From the NCBI GenBank assembly GCA_029268555.1, contig JAQWNN010000003.1, positions 1-50,963 of the forward strand: a DNA stretch of 50,963 nucleotides. The letters are read 5' to 3'. The position numbers and the translations under genes are program-made. Below are positions 44,419 to 50,963 of this stretch, piece by piece. Under the pieces are notes generated by a model, which saw nothing but the letters and a program-made list of their open reading frames with translations, had not been told where the DNA came from and searched no databases. Positions within the stretch are counted from its first letter, which is position 1. Each line of letters opens with the position of its first letter. The stretch is from Flavobacteriaceae bacterium. Its GTDB lineage: Bacteria > Bacteroidota > Bacteroidia > Flavobacteriales > Flavobacteriaceae.

Positions 44419-44982
44419 TTAAAAATCAGCGTAGGCGTCTTCGTAGGCTTCCTTTTTAAGGATTTTTGAAAAATCTTCGATCATACTTTCTACAGGAAAT
44501 TCTACGATTCTATTATTTTCTCTTCCATTTTCAAAAAAGATGAGGGTTGGAATATTTAATATATTGTACTTTTTTTCATAACCCAAAGGACTGTCTTTAG
44601 CTTCTGAAATGGCATATATTTCCATTTGCTTTTCAGATACCCCTAAGGCATCCAAGATCTTAAACATACCTCCTACTTCTCTTTGGGTATCACCACACCA
44701 AGTGCCTAGAAATAATTTAAATTCTAAATTTTTTGCCAAGGAAACGTGCTCTTTTATCCATCCCTCAGGGATATTAAGTATTTCATACTCAGGATGAAAC
44801 CAAGCCATAAATTCATCAGTATTCAGATTCGCACGATTTATAAAACCTAGAACAACAGTTTCACCTTCTTCTCCAATCAGAGTCTCAACTTCCATAGGCT
44901 CAGTAGAGTATTTTGGCGATTGTGAACTTTTGCAGCTAACGATCAGTAGACTTGTAATAAGGACGAGTTTGAATCGTTTCAT
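44419..44982 (-). CDS. Thioredoxin-fold lipoprotein with a single active-site Cys
   Basis: A 187-residue protein starting MKRFKLVLITSLLIVSCKSS: lipoprotein signal with Cys17 lipidated. FKLFLGTWCGDTQREVGGMF (about 88-107) is a thioredoxin-like active site in which the second Cys of CxxC is missing (CGDT; Cys96), and NIPTLIFFENG (about 142-152) has the cis-Pro of the fold. With only one Cys it may act as a thiol-binding or chaperone protein instead of a disulphide reductase. It overlaps gpmI by 4 bp. Confidence 0.85.
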   Translation of the reverse strand: MKRFKLVLITSLLIVSCKSSQSPKYSTEPMEVETLIGEEGETVVLGFINRANLNTDEFMAWFHPEYEILNIPEGWIKEHVSLAKNLEFKLFLGTWCGDTQREVGGMFKILDALGVSEKQMEIYAISEAKDSPLGYEKKYNILNIPTLIFFENGRENNRIVEFPVESMIEDFSKILKKEAYEDAYADF

Positions 44983-46493
44983 GATTTTATAATTAAAGAT
45001 TTTTGGGTCATTGTTTTAGGTTGCGGAACCTTCATCAAATCAAGAAGTGTAGGGGCAATATCAGCTAAAATCCCTGAATTGATTTTCTTTTTTTCTGGGT
45101 CAACTAAGATAACAGGAACGGGATTAGTAGTATGGGCCGTGTTAGCACTTCCGTCTGGATTGATCATGGTTTCACAATTTCCATGATCAGCAATTACTAA
45201 ACTGGCATAATCTTGTTTGAGTGCTGCGTTGAGCACATCGCCCACACATTGATCAACGACTTCACAAGCTTTGATAGCCGCTATTAAATCACCTGTATGA
45301 CCAACCATATCGGGATTGGCAAAGTTTAGACAGATAAAATCAGGAGGATAATTTTCAATTTTTTCAACGATTGAATCTCGGATTTCAAATGCACTCATTT
45401 CAGGTTTTAAATCATATGTGGCTACTTTAGGGGAAGGACATAAAATACGCTCTTCGCCTTCAAATGGAACTTCTCTTCCGCCGTTAAAAAAGAAGGTTAC
45501 ATGAGGGTATTTTTCTGTTTCCGCGATACGGACTTGAGTTTTTCCAGCATTGGATAAGACTTCACCAAATGTGTCTTGAAGGTTCTCTTTGTCAAAAACA
45601 ACTTTTACTCCCCTAAAGGATTCATCATAGTTTGTCAGAGTGATATAATACAAATCTAGAGGTTCCATATCGTATTCAGTAAATTTCTGCTGAGAAAGGA
45701 CCTGAGTGAGTTCTCTTCCTCGATCTGTTCTGAAATTGAAGAAGAGTACCACATCATCTTGTTCTATTTTTGAGAAAGAATTTTCTTTGAACAATGGCTT
45801 GATGAATTCATCCGTTATTCCTTCATCATAGCTTTTTTGAAGACTTTTTTCAAAATCTGTTGATGGACTTCCTTTTCCATGGACTAAAAGGTCATAAGCG
45901 ATTTTTACACGTTCCCATCGTTGGTCTCTATCCATAGCGTAATACCTACCAATTAAAGAAGCAAATTTGACACATCTACCTTTTAATTTATTTTCAATTG
46001 TACTTACAAAATATTTACCAGACTGGGGATCAACATCTCGTCCATCTGTGAACGCATGAAGGTAAACCTCAGGAAGTTCATAGTCTTCCATTAAATCAAA
46101 TAAGCCTTCGAGATGATTGATATGTGAGTGTACTCCTCCGTCGGACAATAAACCCAAAAGATGTACTTTTTTTCCTTGCTTCTTTGCAAATTGGAAACTA
46201 TCAGTTAATACTTTTTCATCTTGAAGTTCATTATTTTCAACTGCCAGATTTATTTTTGCAAGATCTTGATAAACAATTCTTCCAGCACCTAAATTCATAT
46301 GCCCGACCTCGCTATTTCCCATTTGACCTTCGGGTAAGCCAACATGTTCACCATCTGTTCTAAGTGAATTAAAGGAGTAGTTTCTATATAATGAATCTAT
46401 GTAAGGCGTGTGTGCTTTGTCTAAAGCAGATACTTTTGGATCTGGAGCGTTTCCCCAACCATCTAATATCATTAAGAGTGTTTTTTGGGCCAA
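44979..46493 (-). CDS. gpmI: 2,3-bisphosphoglycerate-independent phosphoglycerate mutase
   Basis: An enzyme of about 504 residues that interconverts 3- and 2-phosphoglycerate in glycolysis with two Mn ions. LLMILDGWGNAPDP (metal Asp), GQMGNSEVGHMNLGAGR (phosphoserine nucleophile), HAFTDGRDVDP, GRYYAMDRDQRW and the metal site ADHGNCE are present. No ATG is well placed: TTG at 46514 gives seven extra residues, but TTG at 46493 gives MAQKTLLMILDGWG, the usual start; I prefer the latter. First of a four-gene operon. Confidence 0.95.
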   Translation of the reverse strand: MAQKTLLMILDGWGNAPDPKVSALDKAHTPYIDSLYRNYSFNSLRTDGEHVGLPEGQMGNSEVGHMNLGAGRIVYQDLAKINLAVENNELQDEKVLTDSFQFAKKQGKKVHLLGLLSDGGVHSHINHLEGLFDLMEDYELPEVYLHAFTDGRDVDPQSGKYFVSTIENKLKGRCVKFASLIGRYYAMDRDQRWERVKIAYDLLVHGKGSPSTDFEKSLQKSYDEGITDEFIKPLFKENSFSKIEQDDVVLFFNFRTDRGRELTQVLSQQKFTEYDMEPLDLYYITLTNYDESFRGVKVVFDKENLQDTFGEVLSNAGKTQVRIAETEKYPHVTFFFNGGREVPFEGEERILCPSPKVATYDLKPEMSAFEIRDSIVEKIENYPPDFICLNFANPDMVGHTGDLIAAIKACEVVDQCVGDVLNAALKQDYASLVIADHGNCETMINPDGSANTAHTTNPVPVILVDPEKKKINSGILADIAPTLLDLMKVPQPKTMTQKSLIIKS

Positions 46494-46578
46494 ATTTTTT
46501 TTATAAATATACAAATTAGTAAGCTCTCCATTAAATCAACTGAGCTTAAAAAAAAAATGTTACTTTGTAAAAAAAATA

Positions 46579-47505
46579 TTGAAAAAAGGCCTTGTTTTTA
46601 GATCTACGGGAAGTTGGTATACAGTTGAGTCTGATGGCCTTTTTTATGCCTGTAGAATAAAAGGTAAACTTCGGCTAAAAGGAATTAAAAGTACAAATCC
46701 TATAGCTGTTGGAGATCGAGTCATTTTTGAAGTTGATATGCTAGCTTCAGAACCCCAAGGAACGATAGTAGAAATTGAAGAACGTCAAAATTACATTGTT
46801 CGAAAGTCTGTAAATCTCTCCAAACAAACACATATTATTGCCTCAAATATTGATCAGGTATTTTTACTTATTACATTACACAACCCACCTACATCACTTG
46901 CATTTATTGACCGTTTTTTAGTTACAGCCGAAGCTTATCAAGTTCCCTCTATTTTGGTTTTTAATAAACTAGATACGTGTAATTCTGAGCAAGAGCAAGA
47001 GATTGATGATTTGGCGGCTATTTACTCTAAAATTGGGTATAAAATTTTAAAAATTTCAGCTTCTAAAGGGCTAAATATTGATAAAATTAAAAGTATGATG
47101 GAAAATAGGATTAGTATGTTTTCTGGACATAGTGGTGTTGGAAAGTCTACATTGATTAATGCGATTGCTCCAAATTTAAATTTAAAAACTGCAGCCACAT
47201 CTAAGCAACACCAACAAGGGATACACACCACAACTTTTGCAGAAATATTTGCTTTACCTAAAGGAATGAAATTAATCGATACTCCCGGGATAAAAGGGTT
47301 TGGTATGGTGGATATGCAAGCAGTAGAAATTGGAAATTATTTCCCTGAATTTGTAAATTTAAAATCTGGATGCAAGTTTCATAATTGTTTACACCAAAGT
47401 GAGCCTCAATGTGCGGTAATTCGAGGAATCAAAAGAGGAGATATTGCAGTATCAAGATATCAAAGCTATTTACAAATGTTGGAAAATGATACTACCTACC
47501 GTTAA
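46579..47505 (+). CDS. rsgA: Ribosome small subunit-dependent GTPase A
   Basis: A 308-residue circularly permuted GTPase that helps 30S maturation. OB-fold N-domain (about 1-75), then NKLD (129-132), P-loop GHSGVGKST (183-191), and DTPGIKGFG (G3) in permuted order, followed by a zinc-binding site (GCKFHNCLHQSEPQC). Start is TTG at 46579 (MKKGLVFRSTGSWYTVES), the only fitting codon. It is followed 10 bp later by dtd. Confidence 0.96.
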   Translation: MKKGLVFRSTGSWYTVESDGLFYACRIKGKLRLKGIKSTNPIAVGDRVIFEVDMLASEPQGTIVEIEERQNYIVRKSVNLSKQTHIIASNIDQVFLLITLHNPPTSLAFIDRFLVTAEAYQVPSILVFNKLDTCNSEQEQEIDDLAAIYSKIGYKILKISASKGLNIDKIKSMMENRISMFSGHSGVGKSTLINAIAPNLNLKTAATSKQHQQGIHTTTFAEIFALPKGMKLIDTPGIKGFGMVDMQAVEIGNYFPEFVNLKSGCKFHNCLHQSEPQCAVIRGIKRGDIAVSRYQSYLQMLENDTTYR

Positions 47506-47515
47506 ATAAAAGTTT

Positions 47516-47968
47516 ATGAGAGTTGTTTTACAACGAGTTCGAAAGGCTCAAGTTATCATTGATGAAAAAGAAAGTAGAGAAATTAGTGAAGGGATTTTAG
47601 TATTGTTAGGTATAGAGATGGCAGATGAAATCGCGGATGTGGATTGGCTGTTGAATAAAGTACTGAACTTGCGAATTTTTGATGACGAAAACGGGGTGAT
47701 GAATAAGTCACTACAGGACATTAACGGGGAATTAATGGTGGTGAGCCAATTTACTCTCATGGCAACCACTAAAAAAGGCAACCGACCATCTTATATTAAA
47801 GCTGCAACTCACGCTCATGCCATACCTCTTTATGAGTCCTTTATTAAAAAAGCAGGGTCTATTTTAGAGTCTAAGATTGCTACAGGGACTTTTGGAGCAA
47901 TGATGCGAGTGATTCTAGAAAACGATGGCCCCGTAACCATTTTGATTGATTCTAAGAATAAGGAGTAA
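47516..47968 (+). CDS. dtd: D-aminoacyl-tRNA deacylase
   Basis: A 150-residue enzyme that removes D-amino acids from tRNA. MRVVLQRVRKAQVIID at the start, SQFTLMATTKKGNRPSY (about 77-93; the SQFTL motif and the cross-subunit site) and KIATGTFGAMMRVILENDGPVTILID at the end (the GxxPxx-type motif appears as NDGPVT) match the family. Standard length. In an operon with rsgA; convergent with murB. Confidence 0.96.
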   Translation: MRVVLQRVRKAQVIIDEKESREISEGILVLLGIEMADEIADVDWLLNKVLNLRIFDDENGVMNKSLQDINGELMVVSQFTLMATTKKGNRPSYIKAATHAHAIPLYESFIKKAGSILESKIATGTFGAMMRVILENDGPVTILIDSKNKE

Positions 47969-47973
47969 GTGAG

Positions 47974-48984
47974 CTAAAGAATATTAACTTCAGTTTCTAG
48001 GGTAATATTAAAAGTTTTTTTGACTGCAGATTGTATTTTCTGAGCGAGATCTAAAACTTCCTTTCCTTTGGCTGCATTCAAATTAACGAGAACCAACGCT
48101 TGATTTTTGTGTACCCCAGCTCCACCGTGTTGGGTTCCTTTAAATCCTAAATGATCGATCAGCCAAGCAGCTGAAATTTTAATTTGTTCATCAGAAATAA
48201 TAGGATACGAAGGTAGCTCCGAGAAGGATTCTTTCAGTAATTTGTAATGAGATTTTGAGACCAGTGGGTTTTTAAAAAAACTACCGCAGTTACCTAGTAT
48301 CTTAGGGTTAGGAAGTTTGGATTCTCGAATTTCAATCACGGCTGACGCAATCTCATCTATTTTTGGTGATTTTCCTTCGAAGTATTCTTTTAGAGCATCA
48401 TACTCTATATTAGGATAATGCGGAGGTTTTTGGAGCTGAAAGCACACTGATGTAATTATGTATTTACCTTTTTGACGGGCTTTAAATATGGAAGTCCTGT
48501 AATTAAATTCACAATCTTTTTTAAAAATCACTTCTTCTTTAAGTGTAGCTATATTTATTGCTTTACACCATTTGAAAACTGAGTTAAGTTCCACTCCATA
48601 AGCTCCAATATTCTGAATAGGTGTGGCGCCTACCCTTCCTGGTATTAAGGCTAAATTTTCTATACCTCCATAGTTGTTATTCAAACACCACATAACAAAT
48701 TCGTGCCAGTTTTCTCCAGCTTGAACTTCCACAATAACGGTTTTTGAAGTCTCTTCTAAAACTGCTTTTCCTTTATTGGCGATCAGGAGGGTGAGTCCAT
48801 CGAAATCCTCAGTAAAAAGAACATTACTACCACCTCCTAAAATACGTAAAGGGATGTTTTTATTTGTTTCAAGAATTTTTTTGAGCTCAATAGTATTGGA
48901 TACTTTGTAAAAGTATTTTGTTTTGGCTTCAATCCCAAAGGTATTGTAAGGCTTTAAAGAAACATTCTCTTTAAATCTGAGCAT
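47974..48984 (-). CDS. murB: UDP-N-acetylenolpyruvylglucosamine reductase
   Basis: A 336-residue FAD enzyme of peptidoglycan synthesis that reduces the enolpyruvyl group to lactyl. YNTFGIEAKTKYF at the start, LRILGGGSNVLF (FAD site, about 46-57), LALIPGRVGATPIQNIGAYGVEL (in part IPGRVGATPIQNIGAYG), and GNCGSFFKNP (Ser active site) are seen; AAWLIDHLGFKG is close to the end. Type I length. It begins 3 bp after the aminotransferase stop. Confidence 0.96.
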   Translation of the reverse strand: MLRFKENVSLKPYNTFGIEAKTKYFYKVSNTIELKKILETNKNIPLRILGGGSNVLFTEDFDGLTLLIANKGKAVLEETSKTVIVEVQAGENWHEFVMWCLNNNYGGIENLALIPGRVGATPIQNIGAYGVELNSVFKWCKAINIATLKEEVIFKKDCEFNYRTSIFKARQKGKYIITSVCFQLQKPPHYPNIEYDALKEYFEGKSPKIDEIASAVIEIRESKLPNPKILGNCGSFFKNPLVSKSHYKLLKESFSELPSYPIISDEQIKISAAWLIDHLGFKGTQHGGAGVHKNQALVLVNLNAAKGKEVLDLAQKIQSAVKKTFNITLETEVNIL

Positions 48985-48987
48985 ACT

Positions 48988-50187
48988 TCAAGGTACAAAA
49001 TTCTTATATGCTTCCAACGCTTTTTCTAAAATAGTTGCTGCCAGAATCAGCTTTTCTTCATCTAAAATAAATGCAATTCGAACTTCATTAACCCCTACAT
49101 TAGGTGATGAATAAAAACCTTTAGCAGGAGCTAACATTACAGTTTGATTATTTAAGCTAAAGTCAGTCAATAAGAATTTAGAAAAGTTTTCAGCGTCCTC
49201 CACGGGTAATTTTACTATGCAATAAAAGGCTCCCATAGGGTGGGATACTTCTACATTGGGAATTTGCTCCAATCGATTGATAAGGGTATTTCTTCTAGTT
49301 GTATATTCTTTAACTACCTCATCTAAATAGCTTTTTGGAGCAGAGAGTGCTGCTTCACTTGCCATTAGGGCATAAGTAGGAGGTGAAAGACGAAGATGTG
49401 CAAATTTCAATGCATTTTGAATTAGAGTATTGTTTTTTGATACTAGCGAACCCACGCGAGCACCACACAAGCTGTATCGTTTAGATACTGAGTCAATCAT
49501 CACTGTATGCTTACTTGCCTTTTCATCGCTCAAAACAGAATAGTGGGGTTCGTCACCATGAATAAACTCTCGATAAACTTCATCAACAATTAAGAAAATA
49601 TCATGTTTTATAGAAAGTTTGCATAGAGTTTGAATTTCTTTTTTACTATAAACGTAGCCTGTTGGATTGCTAGGGTTACATAAAAGAATGGCTTTAGTCT
49701 TTGAAGTGATTTTTTCACTAATATTTTCCATGGCTGGAAGTTGAAATTGACAATTGAACTCAGAAATTACCGGTATAACTCTAACACTTGCAGCACTTGC
49801 AAAACCATTGTAGTTTGCATAAAAAGGTTCTGGGATAATAATCTCGTCATCTGCATCACAAATTACATTAAGAGCAAAAGTAAGTGCTTCGCTTGCACCT
49901 GTAGTTACTATTATATCATCAGTTTTGATATTTATGTTATGATTGCTGTAGTAGTCAACTAGTTTTTCTCTGTAGGATAACTTTCCCTGAGAGGGTCCAT
50001 AGGGCAACAGATTTAAATTTGAGTTAGTAACAGCTTCGATAGCTTGCTTGGGTGCTGCAATATCTGGTTGTCCAATGTTTAAATGAAGTACCTGTATTCC
50101 ATTCGCTTTTGCTTTTTCAGCAAATACTACAAGCTTGCGAATCGGTGAAGTTGGAAGTTCGGTTCCTTTTTTGGATAGTTTTGGCAT
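48988..50187 (-). CDS. Class I/II PLP aminotransferase
   Basis: A 399-residue fold-type I enzyme. VLHLNIGQPDIAAPKQAIEA (33-52), CNPSNPTGYVYSKKE (about 170-184), IVDEVYREFI (about 200-210) and DSVSKRYSLCGARVGSL with the Schiff-base Lys (about 232-248) are present; the usual Met/Ala before GxR is Cys. It is close to aspartate or aromatic aminotransferases; substrate unknown. It lies 3 bp before murB on the same strand. This is the third class I aminotransferase of the window. Confidence 0.9.
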   Translation of the reverse strand: MPKLSKKGTELPTSPIRKLVVFAEKAKANGIQVLHLNIGQPDIAAPKQAIEAVTNSNLNLLPYGPSQGKLSYREKLVDYYSNHNINIKTDDIIVTTGASEALTFALNVICDADDEIIIPEPFYANYNGFASAASVRVIPVISEFNCQFQLPAMENISEKITSKTKAILLCNPSNPTGYVYSKKEIQTLCKLSIKHDIFLIVDEVYREFIHGDEPHYSVLSDEKASKHTVMIDSVSKRYSLCGARVGSLVSKNNTLIQNALKFAHLRLSPPTYALMASEAALSAPKSYLDEVVKEYTTRRNTLINRLEQIPNVEVSHPMGAFYCIVKLPVEDAENFSKFLLTDFSLNNQTVMLAPAKGFYSSPNVGVNEVRIAFILDEEKLILAATILEKALEAYKNFVP

Positions 50188-50288
50188 AAGTCAAATAAAG
50201 TTGCAAAAGTAAGAGGTTTTTTTTTGCCATCAACCATTTTTAAAAATCCCAAAAAATAATTTATTCAAATTACTTTATTCTTTTAAAT

Positions 50289-50669
50289 CTATTGGATTGG
50301 GAGAACGGTACCTTTAAGTTTTAATGCAATATATGGACTGTTTTTTTGATTGGTAGAAACTGTGATAGTTTTTCTAAAAGGGCCAACTCTTTTGGTATCA
50401 TAGCGAACAATAATTTCACTGGATTTACCAGGACCAATAGGATTATCAGGTTTTTTTGGAATAGTGCATCCGCAGGTGGATTTAACATTTGTAATAATTA
50501 AATCTGCTGTTCCGATATTTTTAAAACTAAAAACACGCTCTCCATCACTTCCATTCTCTATTGTTCCATAGTCAATGGTAGTGGTTTTAAATTCAATTTG
50601 AGGTGAAGTTTGTTGAGCGTAGACCGAAAGACTAAAGAAGAGTATATTTAAATATTTCATTGTTTTCAT
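50289..50669 (-). CDS. DUF1573 secreted protein
   Basis: A 126-residue protein with a signal peptide (MKTMKYLNILFFSLSVYAQ; start at 50669 or 50660). FKTTTIDYGTIENGSDGERVFSFKNIGTADLIITNVKSTCGCT (in part DYGTIENGSDGERVFSFKN) and the Cys pair CGC are the DUF1573 signature, an Ig-like fold common in Bacteroidota. Role unknown; expected in the periplasm. The 100-bp gap upstream of the next gene on this strand holds nothing that I recognise. Confidence 0.92.
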   Translation of the reverse strand: MKTMKYLNILFFSLSVYAQQTSPQIEFKTTTIDYGTIENGSDGERVFSFKNIGTADLIITNVKSTCGCTIPKKPDNPIGPGKSSEIIVRYDTKRVGPFRKTITVSTNQKNSPYIALKLKGTVLPIQ

Positions 50670-50739
50670 AAAACGGGGTTTATTTATTAAAAAAAAATTC
50701 TTTATTAATGAGTCATTATGTTTATAACATTAGTGTTCC

Positions 50740-50747
50740 TATTTTTG
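50740..50747 (+). promoter_or_regulatory. Candidate -7 box for valS
   Basis: TATTTTTG matches TAnnTTTG and lies 28 bp upstream of the valS ATG. A -33 TTG is not seen at the right place, so support is partial. Confidence 0.38.
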
Positions 50748-50775
50748 TAATACAAAACTAGATCAAAAATTCCAC

Positions 50776-50963
50776 ATGGAAATTCCTTCCAAATTTGATG
50801 CCAAAGGAATAGAGAGTAAATGGTATGCTTTTTGGCAGAAAAATAATTTTTTCAAATCTACTCCTGACGAGCGTGAACCATACACTATAGTCATCCCCCC
50901 CCCAAATGTAACTGGTGTTCTACATATGGGTCACATGTTGAATAATTCACTTCAAGACATTAT
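50776..50963 (+). CDS. valS: Valyl-tRNA synthetase, 5' end only
   Basis: The frame from ATG 50776 runs off the right edge after about 62 codons. It reads [20 protein letters not shown], then [22 protein letters not shown]. PPPNVTGxLHMGH is the class I synthetase HIGH signature in its ValRS form. The full protein should be about 870-880 residues and charges tRNA-Val. The run of nine C (50896-50904) is in frame (Ile-Pro-Pro-Pro-Asn). Confidence 0.95.
   Translation, partial: MEIPSKFDAKGIESKWYAFWQKNNFFKSTPDEREPYTIVIPPPNVTGVLHMGHMLNNSLQDI

Noticed and set aside
50896-50904. Run of nine C as a possible frameshift in valS
   Set aside because: It reads Ile-Pro-Pro-Pro-Asn in frame, exactly as the ValRS signature requires.
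1-50963. CRISPR arrays, transposases, tRNA or rRNA genes
   Set aside because: I looked for regular repeats, IS ends and conserved RNA gene segments in the gaps and found none; gaps are short and AT-rich.

Overview
The window is a stretch of chromosome from a marine-type member of the Bacteroidota, most likely family Flavobacteriaceae. The evidence is AT-rich DNA, closest recognisable protein families of flavobacterial type (Na+-NQR operon, GldA-like ABC ATPase, DUF5103 and DUF1573 proteins, a DAHP synthase-chorismate mutase fusion), no obvious Shine-Dalgarno sequences, and several promoters of the flavobacterial TTG-N17-19-TAnnTTTG type. Genes are densely packed on both strands, mostly housekeeping metabolism. 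I saw no CRISPR array, transposon, rRNA or tRNA.

Layout. 1-1603 (-): a two-gene molybdenum hydroxylase (2Fe-2S subunit plus a truncated Mo-binding subunit). 1741-6386: DUF885 lipoprotein peptidase, an unknown membrane protein, a CotH-like secreted protein, alkaline phosphatase. 6513-9578 (+): a small surface-glycan locus (Stealth phosphotransferase, glycosyltransferase, DegT-type sugar aminotransferase broken by one TAG codon). 9584-13591: fabD-folA, class V aminotransferase, thyA, DUF151/UVR protein. 13729-17808: pyruvate dehydrogenase E1 beta, membrane pyrophosphatase, deoxynucleoside kinase. 17911-21987 (+): SAM-II-type riboswitch followed by metK-metY-metX and an OsmC gene. 22069-23853 (-): GldA-like ATPase and a DMT exporter. 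23977-28104 (+): an aromatic amino acid operon (pheA, aminotransferase, tyrA, aroG-CM) preceded by a promoter, a 23-codon leader peptide crowded with Tyr/Phe codons, and an intrinsic terminator. 28144-35334: DUF975-like protein, aspartate aminotransferase, fatty acid desaturase, rsmG, pruA (frameshifted in a 10-A run), apaG, DUF5103. 35504-42832 (+): complete nqrABCDEF, a small conserved ORF and the flavin transferase apbE. 42843-46514 (-): gpmI, thioredoxin-like lipoprotein, map, methyltransferase. 46579-50963: rsgA-dtd, murB, another class I aminotransferase, DUF1573 protein and the start of valS.

How parts work together. The most interesting content is regulatory: two biosynthetic operons carry cis-acting RNA control. 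The methionine/SAM operon appears to be read by a SAM-II aptamer whose core can be captured by a distant complementary segment near metK. The Phe/Tyr operon appears to be controlled by ribosome-mediated attenuation: Tyr/Phe codons in the leader, a terminator whose U-tract ends just before pheA, and a competing antiterminator arm inside the last codons of the leader. The nqr-apbE block forms a self-contained unit in which ApbE attaches FMN to NqrB and NqrC; the NqrB attachment motif is unusual (SGET rather than SGAT). Two otherwise well conserved genes (the DegT aminotransferase and pruA) carry single-nucleotide lesions that may be real decay, recoding/slippage, or sequence errors.
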